The position numbers and the translations under genes are program-made. This document shows positions 31,963-39,493 of a DNA stretch of 39,785 nt, piece by piece (within the stretch, counting starts at the first letter, position 1; the number at the start of each line of letters is the position of its first letter). Source of the DNA: CBFGTV01 sp965652145 (GTDB lineage Bacteria > Bacillota > Clostridia > Peptostreptococcales > Natronincolaceae); NCBI GenBank assembly GCA_965652145.1, contig CBFGTV010000031.1:1-39785 (forward strand). The letters run 5' to 3'. The notes beneath the pieces were generated by a model, which searched no databases, was not told the DNA's origin, and was given only the letters and a program-made list of their open reading frames with translations.

Positions 31963-34098
31963 CTATGAAACGGCAAATGCCTCTTTTTCCTCAATTTTTT
32001 CAACATTCAGCAGGCTTTCTTGGGTATTGAATTCCCGCCGGTCCTTATATTCCTCTTGCTTTCCCTTGTTCCACGCTTGAACCGGCCGATGGAAGCCCAC
32101 CACCCTTGTCCAGACCTCTGATTCCTTACCACAATCAGGACATTCAAAATGTTCACCTGAAAGATAGCCATGATCCGGGCAGATGGAGAAGGTTGGCGTA
32201 ATGGTGATGTAGGGTATGCTGCTGTTTTCCATGACCTTTTTCAATAGCTGCTTACAGGTTTCGATATTATCTATTTCTTCTCCTATAAAGCCATGTAACA
32301 CCGTTCCCCCTGTATAAAGGGTTTGAAGGCGCTCCTGCAATTCAATGGCCTCGAAGATATCACTGGTATGACCCACTGGTAATTGGGTAGAGTTGGTATA
32401 ATAGGGCTCATCCTGCCCCTGGGCAAAGATTTTAGGAAACATCTTTTTGTCGATTCTGGCAAAGCGATAGGCAGTCCCTTCGGCTGGAGATGCTTCCAAG
32501 TTCCAAAGGCTTCCGGTTTCCTCCTGGAAAATTTGAATGACTCGATTCATAAATTCCATTACCTCTACGGCAAATTCATTGCCCTCAGGTGTGGTAATAT
32601 CCTTGCCAAGGAGGTTAATACAGGCTTCATTCATACCATTCAGCCCAATGGTGGAAAAATGATTTTTAAAATATTCCCCTGTGCCATCCTTTACCCCCTG
32701 CAGATAATATCTTGAGTAGGGATATAGACCGGCATCCATGTAGCCCTCTAATATCTTTCGCTTGGCCTCGCAAATTTCCTTGGCATACTCCATTAATTCC
32801 CTTACACGTTTTTTAAAATCCTCTGGCGTTTTTGCCAAATAACCCACCCTGGCCATATTTAAGGTAACAACATTAATAGAGCCTGTTAAGGGGTTAGCCC
32901 CAAATAATCCGCCTCCCCGTTTTCGAAGCTCACGATTGTCCAGCCTAAGCCGGCAACACATTGACCGAATGTCTTCCGGCGAAAGGTCTGAATTAACAAA
33001 GTTTGCAAAATACGGTGTACCAAATTTCCTTGTCATTTCCATGATTGAATTAACCACCTCAGAATTCCAGGGGAAATCATCAGTAATGTTAACGGTAGGA
33101 ATAGGGAAGCTAAAGGCCCTGCCTGCTCCATCGCCTTCCATCATAACCTCACAGAAGGCTATATTGAACATATCCATTTCTTTTTGAAATTGCCCATAGG
33201 TTTTATCCATATGTTTTCCGCCAATGATAACGGGTTGATTTTTTAGCAGCTGATGAGGGGTAATATCCAGTGTTACATTGGTAAAGGGGGTCTGAAAGCC
33301 AACCCTGGTCGGCACATTCAGGTTAAAGACAAACCGTTGAATCGCCTTTTTTACCTGATCGAAACTCAAATTGTCATAGTATATAAAAGGGGCCAGGTAG
33401 GTATCAATACTGGAAACCGCCTGGGCTCCTGCCGATTCACCCTGCAGGGTATATAATAGGTTCACCAGCTGCCCCAGGGCCGATTCAAAATGCTTTGGAG
33501 GCTTTGATTCAATTTTTCCCTTGGCACCTTTAAAGCCCATGGTCAAAAATGCCTCTAAATCCCAGCCACAGCAATAGGGGGCCAAAAGCCCCAGGTCGTG
33601 AATATGTAAATCGCCGCGGATATGGGCATCCCTGAGCTCCCTTCGGTATATTTTATTTAGCCAATATTTCGTAGTAATACTCTCAACTATGTGGTTGTTA
33701 AGCCCCTGCAGTGAAAAGCCCATATTGGCATTTTCATTGACTCTCCAATCCTCCAGATTGATGTATTCCTCTACCATTTTTTCGGCATCCATGAAAAGAT
33801 TTTTGACCTCCCGCATCTCTTCATGCTTTTTTCGATAAAGTATATAGGCCTTTGCTGTTTTAGCATGGCCCTCTTCGATTAATACCTTTTCCACGACATC
33901 CTGAATATCCTCCACCGATGGAACCCCGGCGCCATAGGTTTCGTTGATAATGTCAACAACAATCTTGGTCAGCTTAACAGCCGTCACTTCATCATTTCCC
34001 TCAACTGATTTTGCCGCTGCAAATATGGCATCTCTAATTTTTTGGGAGTCAAAATCTACTATTTCCCCACTTCTTTTTTGTATCTTTGTCACAGCCAT
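31963..34098 (-). CDS. nrdD: Class III (anaerobic) ribonucleoside-triphosphate reductase
   Basis: A 711-residue oxygen-sensitive enzyme that makes deoxyribonucleotides. It starts with an ATP-cone regulatory domain (about residues 3-92), followed by the ten-stranded barrel core. Near the end are a zinc site with CPDHGYLSGEHFECPDCG and the glycyl-radical segment RVVGFHRP, with G668 as the radical site, then WNKGKQEEYKDR. GGAGGGG precedes the ATG. nrdG follows at once, and a NrdR-like box stands in the promoter region. This is good evidence for growth without oxygen. Confidence 0.97.
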   Translation of the reverse strand: MAVTKIQKRSGEIVDFDSQKIRDAIFAAAKSVEGNDEVTAVKLTKIVVDIINETYGAGVPSVEDIQDVVEKVLIEEGHAKTAKAYILYRKKHEEMREVKNLFMDAEKMVEEYINLEDWRVNENANMGFSLQGLNNHIVESITTKYWLNKIYRRELRDAHIRGDLHIHDLGLLAPYCCGWDLEAFLTMGFKGAKGKIESKPPKHFESALGQLVNLLYTLQGESAGAQAVSSIDTYLAPFIYYDNLSFDQVKKAIQRFVFNLNVPTRVGFQTPFTNVTLDITPHQLLKNQPVIIGGKHMDKTYGQFQKEMDMFNIAFCEVMMEGDGAGRAFSFPIPTVNITDDFPWNSEVVNSIMEMTRKFGTPYFANFVNSDLSPEDIRSMCCRLRLDNRELRKRGGGLFGANPLTGSINVVTLNMARVGYLAKTPEDFKKRVRELMEYAKEICEAKRKILEGYMDAGLYPYSRYYLQGVKDGTGEYFKNHFSTIGLNGMNEACINLLGKDITTPEGNEFAVEVMEFMNRVIQIFQEETGSLWNLEASPAEGTAYRFARIDKKMFPKIFAQGQDEPYYTNSTQLPVGHTSDIFEAIELQERLQTLYTGGTVLHGFIGEEIDNIETCKQLLKKVMENSSIPYITITPTFSICPDHGYLSGEHFECPDCGKESEVWTRVVGFHRPVQAWNKGKQEEYKDRREFNTQESLLNVEKIEEKEAFAVS

Positions 34099-34133
34099 AA
34101 TACCCCTCCTATTGTACTGATCTATGTCTTTTT

Positions 34134-34149
34134 CTACTACATATTGTAT
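34134..34149 (-). promoter_or_regulatory. NrdR-like box in the nrdD promoter
   Basis: On the minus strand ATACAATATGTAGTAG matches 13 of 16 positions of the NrdR pattern ACACWATATSTWGTGT. It directly follows a possible promoter (TTGTAA at 34174-34179, 18 bases, TAATAT at 34150-34155), so a repressor there would block transcription. NrdR sites usually come in pairs about 31 bases apart; I could not find a good second box. Confidence 0.45.
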
Positions 34150-34334
34150 ATATTACATGATTTAACATTCGATTTACAAGGATATTTTGGAGCGATATGA
34201 TGGTTTTTTTCCCGGAATAGCTGGCCTTTACTTTCGTTTCCTTCTTAATTTATTTATTATAGCACTGGCCCCTTAATAATGGAATTAACGTTGAAATTTC
34301 AAGAAATCATATTCCAAAAATAAAAAAGATTTGG

Positions 34335-34456
34335 TAGGGTGTGTCTGAATGCTCCGAAGGGTGCAGATTTTACTGAATTTTTGTTCCAAGCAAGGCGCTT
34401 TTTTGAAGTATACTAGAAGTACGTCAAGGAAAAGTAACGCTTTCAGACACGCCCTA
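34335..34456. mobile_element. MITE-like element, 122 bases
   Basis: Terminal inverted repeats of 18 bases with two mismatches: TAGGGTGTGTCTGAATGC at the left and the reverse complement TAGGGCGTGTCTGAAAGC at the right. The inside (for example CAAGGCGCTTTTTTGAAG and GTACGTCAAGGAAAAGTA) has no ORF. The size, the repeats and an intergenic position suit a non-autonomous element. It fills part of the 420-base gap before nrdD. A separate 10-bp hairpin, TAGCCTACAG / CTGTGGGCTA, begins at its right edge (34455). Confidence 0.55.
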
Positions 34457-34519
34457 GCCTACAGGTATTAAAAAGCTGTGGGCTAACCAACGGAAATATA
34501 TAAAAGGGTTACTCTATTT

Positions 34520-34702
34520 TCAGGTCCATTTCGGAGGATTAAACTCGTTGTTAAAGGCTTTAATACGTTCTCCCTCATCCTCTGAAAGGATATAGGCCTC
34601 AATACCATCCCTGGCATACTGCTTTACCATTTCAATGGCCTGGTCTCGGCCCATGGGTGACGAGATGCCGGCTTCGGTTCTGATCACAAATTTCTGCTCC
34701 AT
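34520..34702 (-). CDS. Small protein, paralog of the 34767-34922 gene
   Basis: A 60-residue protein starting MEQKFVIRTEAGISSPMGRD, then QAIEMVKQYARDGIEAYILSE and a short polar tail. GGGAGG precedes the ATG at 34702; the frame runs further upstream through the terminator of the neighbouring gene, which cannot be coding. It matches the next gene upstream over most of its length (MEKRYVVQ / MEQKFVIR, AVRQVMIYADHGINSHIITEEEA / AIEMVKQYARDGIEAYILSEDEG). The pattern suggests a small strand-helix-strand domain. Function unknown. Confidence 0.75.
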   Translation of the reverse strand: MEQKFVIRTEAGISSPMGRDQAIEMVKQYARDGIEAYILSEDEGERIKAFNNEFNPPKWT

Positions 34703-34735
34703 AATGGTTCCTCCCTGTTTCATAGTTTTGAAAAA

Positions 34736-34753
34736 AGGGCCCCTATGGGCCCT
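34736..34753 (-). terminator. Intrinsic terminator between the tandem paralogs
   Basis: Stem AGGGCCC / GGGCCCT with a four-base loop and six U on the minus strand. It lies just before the ribosome binding site of the downstream paralog, so that gene would need read-through or its own promoter. Confidence 0.75.
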
Positions 34754-34766
34754 AAGAAGTGATGTT

Positions 34767-34922
34767 TTATTGAAGCCCTCCACCATCCAGGGCCTCTTCT
34801 TCGGTGATAATATGGGAATTAATGCCATGATCTGCATAAATCATAACCTGTCTAACAGCTTCATGCTCTGTTAGCGGATCTGAAAGACCATGCTCTGACT
34901 GTACAACATATCTTTTTTCCAT
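34767..34922 (-). CDS. Small protein, first of two tandem paralogs
   Basis: A 51-residue protein found by reading the minus strand: MEKRYVVQSEHGLSDPLTEH, then EAVRQVMIYADHGINSHIIT and EEEALDGGGLQ. AAAGGGGA precedes the ATG. It is a clear paralog of the gene at 34520-34702, with the same length of conserved core, which supports both being real. No known motif is visible. The two genes are separated by a terminator. Confidence 0.7.
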   Translation of the reverse strand: MEKRYVVQSEHGLSDPLTEHEAVRQVMIYADHGINSHIITEEEALDGGGLQ

Positions 34923-34998
34923 ATCATTAATCCCCTTTCTTTTGATTATTTATTTAATTTTATTATTCCACCAATGGCCTTCATAATATAAAAGAAAA

Positions 34999-35017
34999 AC
35001 CTCCCATTACGGGAGGT
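34999..35017 (-). terminator. Intrinsic terminator of the FMN-binding lipoprotein gene
   Basis: Stem ACCTCCC / GGGAGGT with a five-base loop, followed by five U on the minus strand, nine bases past the stop codon. Confidence 0.9.
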
Positions 35018-35025
35018 AATTCCTG

Positions 35026-35505
35026 CTATTTCAAGGCTTCTGTGGCTAATTCTACAAATTTTTCTGAAGCACTGGTGGCACCAGTGACCATATCAACCTG
35101 CTCAGGATTTTGATTTTCAATTAAGGAATTTTCCAATTGCTCATAGGCTTCGGGGGCACTAACCCCTGAGGCTTCTTCCCATCGTTGATTATATTCCTCA
35201 TCTTCAGACTTCAGGTTTCCTTCTTCATTTTCTTCCTCATAGTTAACTTCTGTAATTCTTCCATCGGCCACTGTAATCTCGATCATTGCCTTCCAGCCCC
35301 GCTCATCGGGCTCTCCTTCTGCCGTATGGGTACCATCCTCGTAGTTTACTTCCTCATTGTTGCCTGTCGTGGGCGGTGGGGTAGTATTTTGTGGGGGAGT
35401 TTCAGGTTCTTGCGGCTCCTCGGGCTGCTGTGGCTGGCACCCTACCGTAAAACCCAGCACCAATAATACAACCAATAGGAATGTAATACCTTTTACACGT
35501 TTCAA
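35026..35505 (-). CDS. Lipoprotein with FMN-binding domain
   Basis: A 159-residue lipoprotein starting at TTG with GGAGG upstream. The signal peptide ends in the lipobox TVGC (C23). A proline- and glutamate-rich linker (about residues 24-50) leads to a compact FMN-binding domain: YEDGTHTAEGEPDERGWKA, a strand with EITVADGRITEV, and the flavinylation motif DMVTGATSASEKF (T144 is the expected FMN site). Such proteins carry covalent FMN and pass electrons outside the membrane. The domain is very acidic. No ApbE flavin transferase, Rnf or Nqr gene is in this window. Confidence 0.87.
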   Translation of the reverse strand: MKRVKGITFLLVVLLVLGFTVGCQPQQPEEPQEPETPPQNTTPPPTTGNNEEVNYEDGTHTAEGEPDERGWKAMIEITVADGRITEVNYEEENEEGNLKSEDEEYNQRWEEASGVSAPEAYEQLENSLIENQNPEQVDMVTGATSASEKFVELATEALK

Positions 35506-35577
35506 TGTAAAACCTCCTTATTCAAATAACTGGTTTTTTTAAAAAACCTTACTTCTATTATTTTGGACAAAATTATA

Positions 35578-35609
35578 CCCACTATTCATTAAAAATTGAA
35601 AATAGTGGG
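35578..35609. terminator. Terminator-like hairpin after the SpoVB-like gene
   Basis: A 9-bp perfect stem CCCACTATT / AATAGTGGG with a 14-base AT-rich loop, 29 bases past the stop codon of the spoVB-like gene. The U run is stronger on the plus strand. Confidence 0.6.
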
Positions 35610-35637
35610 ATTTTTTATTCAACTGATCTTAAATTTA

Positions 35638-37179
35638 CTAAAATAGACGCCTTTTTTCAAAATCAATTGCACCAGTTAAATATAGTACAACAAAATAAAT
35701 TATGCCGCCGATAAAAATCCCCCCCAGGGTAGCCACAGCTTCCCTCAAGGTTACACCATAGATAAAATGAAATGCACCCTTCACACAAGCTGCCATTACC
35801 AAGGTTGCCAGCCCCGGCTTAATGAAAAGCTCCAGGGGAGACATTTTAAATTTAATTAATCTTCTCAGCTGCAAAAAATTAAGGGCCATTATGACAAAAT
35901 AGCTACAGATGGTACCAATAACCGTACCGATGATATTCAGGTGACTGGCCAGTAAAATATAGCTCACCACCAGCTTTACCAATACCCCTATTAATAAATT
36001 AAACACAGGAATAAATACACGGTTCATTCCCTGTAGAATTCCTGTCAGGGTTTGGGCCAGAGCAATGAAGATGACATTAAGGGCCACAATCTTTAAAATG
36101 TCTCCCCCGGCTTCATTGCTTCCCCACAGCAGGTGAACAATCTCCTCTGACAGCAGCGACAGCCCCACAGTGGCTGGCAAAGCAATGATGATGGTGGTTT
36201 TGATTCCTGAGGTTATTTTATCTGTAAGCTCCATGAGCCTTCTTTTACTAAGGGATTCTGAAACAGCCGGCACCAGACTGGCAGACATGGCCATGCTAAA
36301 GGTTAAGGGAACATTCATTAGGGTAGTGGCCTTTCCCGTTAATCTGCCATAAAGAATCGTGGCTCCCTCTAGGGTATAGCCACTTTGAATCAGCCTGGAA
36401 TGAACAATAACGGAATCAATTACTCCCATTACAGAGCTTAAGACCGCCCCTATGGTGATGGGCAAAGCCAGCCAGGTTAATCTTTTTACAATTGCCCAGG
36501 CGGTATCACGATTGATGGATCTTCCCTTTTTTACTTTATTTTTTCTGTACTTAAGGTAATATACCAACAGAACCACAGTTCCCAAAAGGGCACCGCCGGT
36601 GGCCCCAAAGGATGCCGCCCCGGCAGCAAAGCCGATGCCCATTTCAATGGTGACATAGGCCAGGGAAAGGCCCACGACAACCCGACCGATTTGCTCTATA
36701 ATCTGGGAAACCGCCGTGGGATGCATAATTTGCATTCCTTGGAAATAGCCTCGAAAGGCTGACATGATAGATACCAATAATGGTGCAAAGGCAAGGCCCA
36801 TAACTGAATAATAGGCCTCCTGGGGCCAATCAAGCAAGCGAATAATGGTATTGGCACAGAATAGCAAAAACAACGAGCTACCGAGGCCTATGACTAATAG
36901 CATAAAAAAGGACACTCGAAAGACCTTATCAGCCCCTGCTTCATCCCCCAGGGCTATTTTTTCGGAAATTATTTTCGAGATGGCTGCCGGAAAGCCAATT
37001 AATGAGACAGAAAGCAGTACCGTATAAATGGGGTAAGGTAACCCAAACAGGCCCATTCCTTCATCGTGCAGCAGATGCTGTAGGGGAATTTTAAAGAAAA
37101 TACCCAGAAATTTTGCAAATAGCCCTGCAGCAGCTAAGATAAAAGCACCCTTTAGAAAACTTTTATTGGACTTTAACAT
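35638..37179 (-). CDS. SpoVB-like polysaccharide/lipid flippase (MOP superfamily)
   Basis: A 513-residue membrane protein with about 14 hydrophobic helices, related to stage V sporulation protein B and YabM/MurJ lipid II flippases. Typical segments are FILAAAGLFAKFLGIFFKIPL at the start, PYPIYTVLLSVSLIGFPAAISKIISEK, SAFRGYFQGMQIMHPTAVSQIIEQIGRV and LTGKATTLMNVPLTFSMAMSASLVPAVSE (in outline). SpoVB is needed for spore cortex peptidoglycan in Bacillus. A possible sigma-E promoter stands upstream. A house-keeping flippase role is also possible, so the sporulation role is inferred. AAGGAG precedes the ATG. Confidence 0.88.
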   Translation of the reverse strand: MLKSNKSFLKGAFILAAAGLFAKFLGIFFKIPLQHLLHDEGMGLFGLPYPIYTVLLSVSLIGFPAAISKIISEKIALGDEAGADKVFRVSFFMLLVIGLGSSLFLLFCANTIIRLLDWPQEAYYSVMGLAFAPLLVSIMSAFRGYFQGMQIMHPTAVSQIIEQIGRVVVGLSLAYVTIEMGIGFAAGAASFGATGGALLGTVVLLVYYLKYRKNKVKKGRSINRDTAWAIVKRLTWLALPITIGAVLSSVMGVIDSVIVHSRLIQSGYTLEGATILYGRLTGKATTLMNVPLTFSMAMSASLVPAVSESLSKRRLMELTDKITSGIKTTIIIALPATVGLSLLSEEIVHLLWGSNEAGGDILKIVALNVIFIALAQTLTGILQGMNRVFIPVFNLLIGVLVKLVVSYILLASHLNIIGTVIGTICSYFVIMALNFLQLRRLIKFKMSPLELFIKPGLATLVMAACVKGAFHFIYGVTLREAVATLGGIFIGGIIYFVVLYLTGAIDFEKRRLF

Positions 37180-37227
37180 GGAAGGTCTCCTTCATATGGA
37201 AAATATTCTAATTAAATATATTCCAAT

Positions 37228-37256
37228 ACCTTATGCCCTTATGAGTGCCTTTATGC
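37228..37256 (-). promoter_or_regulatory. Possible sigma-E promoter of the SpoVB-like gene
   Basis: On the minus strand GCATAAA (37250-37256) and CATAAGGT (37228-37235) are 14 bases apart, a partial fit to the mother-cell sigma-E pattern. The transcript would start about 40 bases before the ATG. Confidence 0.35.
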
Positions 37257-37310
37257 GAATGTGATTTTATCAATCCGGCTTACATCATATTTAATTAAGT
37301 TAAATCGTTG

Positions 37311-38000
37311 TCATGATCCTCTGTTCCCTTCAAGGATCATATTGTCAGAAACAATTTTCCCGTCAGACAATTCGATGACTCGCTTACTTTTTTTGGCAAC
37401 ATTTTGATCATGGGTTACTACGACAATTGTGATTTCTTTTCGATTTAGCTCTTTAAAAATATCTAGAATAATTTGCTCGTTTTTATCATCAAGGGATGCC
37501 GTTGGTTCATCAGCCAAAATTATGTCCGGGTTATTAACTAGGGTACGTGCAATGGCAACTCTTTGACTTTCTCCCCCTGATATATGCCGTGGAAAACGCT
37601 TTAATAAATGATTAATATTCAACATTTCTGATACTTCTTCAACCTTCTTTTCAACTTGTCCTTTTGTAAGACCTTGATACATTAGAGGAAGTGAAATGTT
37701 ATAGAAAACAGAATTATCCGGTATTAATGCAAAATTTTGAACTACAAAACCAATCTTGTTTTTCCTTAAATTTAATTGCTTCTTAAAGTCTCTTTGTCCA
37801 ACCCTTTGATTATTATAAAAATATTCTCCCTTTGTAAAATGATCAAGAAAGCCTAGTATATTGATCAGTGTGGACTTTCCCGCACCGCTTCTACCGCATA
37901 TTGCTATAAATTCACCCTTATCAATGGATAAATTAATATTTTGTAATGCAAATGTATTATTAGTTTTATATAACTTGCATATATTTTTTAATTCAATCAT
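37311..38000 (-). CDS. ABC transporter ATP-binding protein, MacB/LolD type
   Basis: A 229-residue ATPase with all motifs: Walker A GRSGAGKST (residues 36-44), Q-loop VVQNFAL, signature HISGGESQRVAIARTL, Walker B IILADEPTASLD and the H-loop VVVTHDQ. It falls in the class that works with FtsX-like permeases for export of peptides or lipoproteins or for bacteriocin immunity. It starts three bases after the permease gene stop and is the last gene of the unit. It is more AT-rich than the neighbouring house-keeping genes. Confidence 0.92.
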   Translation of the reverse strand: MIELKNICKLYKTNNTFALQNINLSIDKGEFIAICGRSGAGKSTLINILGFLDHFTKGEYFYNNQRVGQRDFKKQLNLRKNKIGFVVQNFALIPDNSVFYNISLPLMYQGLTKGQVEKKVEEVSEMLNINHLLKRFPRHISGGESQRVAIARTLVNNPDIILADEPTASLDDKNEQIILDIFKELNRKEITIVVVTHDQNVAKKSKRVIELSDGKIVSDNMILEGNRGS

Positions 38001-38003
38001 TTT

Positions 38004-39233
38004 TTATCTCCTTATTTGTTCCGGAATATTCATATTGTAAATTTTAATCAAAGATGGTATCGGTATTAAAACTAAAACAAGTAAGATTGAAGCCACCAGA
38101 TACCAATTAGTTGCACTGTTACTATAAAATAAATACTGTAGTAAATATACAACTATCATTCCTATTAACATTGCCAAAAAGACCTCAAGTAGAATAAATG
38201 AAAGGATTGTTTTTTTCTTAGCACCACATATATAATGAATCGAGTAACACTTTAACATCATATCGGTTTTAGACAAAAGATTAATCATGATGGCAGCAAT
38301 TGATATAATTAACAGCAATATGCTGATAGCTGCAAATATAATGACTATTTCTTTTGTTTTCAACCCCAGAAAACTAACATTTGGTAATCCGATTAAAACA
38401 TACGGCGGTTCAATATCTAATTCCTCACAGTACCGTTGTATTTTATCCAGTATAACAATTGATGATAAGTCTGAATAGATAATTCCATTGGTGTTTTGAA
38501 GATATACTCTTTTTTGGAATTCATGATCTAGTCCGCCTACTGGATCATTAACACAGTCAATTGCAGGTAGTACAAAATATCTGTCTAAAAATACAGTATT
38601 TCTATTTCTGTCGACCATATAGCTGTCTTTTTCTAAGAAACCAACCACTTCATATTGTATCTGCTTTCCCAGATACCCAATAAGTAAGCTATCGTTCAAA
38701 TTAAAGAATTCCTTTAACTCATAACCGATCAACACTGGTAATGTTTTTCCGGCTTCATAACTGTATTCATCTTCATTAAATACTCTGCCATCTATTAGAT
38801 TAATTGCTGAGTGTTCTAATACCACAGCATTGATTTGTATAGAATTATATGAATTATTAACCAAGTATTCGATAGGCCTTTGTCCGTAGCCTTCAAAAAA
38901 CTTCATGTCTAAATCTAAATCGGGAATGTATATAGGCTGCTTCGTTAAAACACCATATTCAAAGGACTCGTCAGCCAATAATTTATGATATAAAGATTTT
39001 ATTTTTAGAACACCATCAGTTCTGCTAAAAAAATCATCTTCATCTTTACCAAATAAAGAATCTGATAAACTATATGTGCTTTTATTAAGACTTTCAAATT
39101 GCTCATTCTTAGATGTAAATTGAATCAATAAATTCGTTGAAATCATGATGGCGATTAATGCCAATACTAAAAGTGATACTAGAGAATTAGATAATTTTCT
39201 TTGATTCATGAAGATTCGCAAATAATTTCGCAA
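38004..39233 (-). CDS. FtsX-like ABC transporter permease
   Basis: A 409-residue permease with one N-terminal helix (about LVSLLVLALIAIMISTNLLI), a large extracellular domain of about 240 residues, and three C-terminal helices (IVIIFAAISILLLIISIAAI, then FILLEVFLAMLIGMIVVYLL and YLVASILLVLVLIPIPSLIK). This is the layout of MacB/FtsX-type permeases; the loop YICGAKKKTILSFILLE fits the family. The TTG at 39233 with AGGGGG seven bases upstream is my choice; an ATG at 39263 with AAGGA is an alternative. It lies between the interrupted permease and the ATPase. Confidence 0.8.
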   Translation of the reverse strand: MRNYLRIFMNQRKLSNSLVSLLVLALIAIMISTNLLIQFTSKNEQFESLNKSTYSLSDSLFGKDEDDFFSRTDGVLKIKSLYHKLLADESFEYGVLTKQPIYIPDLDLDMKFFEGYGQRPIEYLVNNSYNSIQINAVVLEHSAINLIDGRVFNEDEYSYEAGKTLPVLIGYELKEFFNLNDSLLIGYLGKQIQYEVVGFLEKDSYMVDRNRNTVFLDRYFVLPAIDCVNDPVGGLDHEFQKRVYLQNTNGIIYSDLSSIVILDKIQRYCEELDIEPPYVLIGLPNVSFLGLKTKEIVIIFAAISILLLIISIAAIMINLLSKTDMMLKCYSIHYICGAKKKTILSFILLEVFLAMLIGMIVVYLLQYLFYSNSATNWYLVASILLVLVLIPIPSLIKIYNMNIPEQIRR

Positions 39234-39244
39234 AAACTCGCCCC

Positions 39245-39493
39245 CTACCTTATCTTGTCGCATATTGGTAAATTCCTTTTGTTGATAAAAGAAGCAACAA
39301 GAAGTATTGAATTACATCCGGTGATAAATAACAGTATAAATAATGTTACTAGAAATATTATATTATAACTAACATAATGGTAATTTCTATATAATAGAAT
39401 CGCTCCCATTCCACTAACAGTACCCAGAATATTATATTTAAACAGGTTACCAAGAAAACTGAATATTATTAAATGAAACCTATGCCCACACAT
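39245..39493 (-). CDS. Permease C-terminal fragment, out of frame with the upstream part
   Basis: An 82-codon frame with two membrane helices (IIFLVTLFILLFITGCNSIL and one near LGTVSGMGAILL). It has no ribosome binding site at proper distance from its ATG. Read with the next fragment it forms the end of an FtsX-like permease: if the run of seven T at about 39512-39518 had six, the sequence would read REFFIRRMCGHRFHLIIFSF without a stop, a natural family loop. So this is most likely the last third of one gene interrupted by a one-base insertion, or by a sequencing error. Confidence 0.6.
   Translation of the reverse strand: MCGHRFHLIIFSFLGNLFKYNILGTVSGMGAILLYRNYHYVSYNIIFLVTLFILLFITGCNSILLVASFINKRNLPICDKIR

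Noticed and set aside
34455..34485. A terminator for the 60-codon gene (stem TAGCCTACAG / CTGTGGGCTA).
   Set aside because: No U run on the minus strand after the stem; it may instead belong to the edge of the MITE-like element.
34703..34837. N-terminal extension of the 60-codon gene.
   Set aside because: It would run through the terminator between the paralogs and part of the neighbouring gene; GGGAGG supports the inner start.
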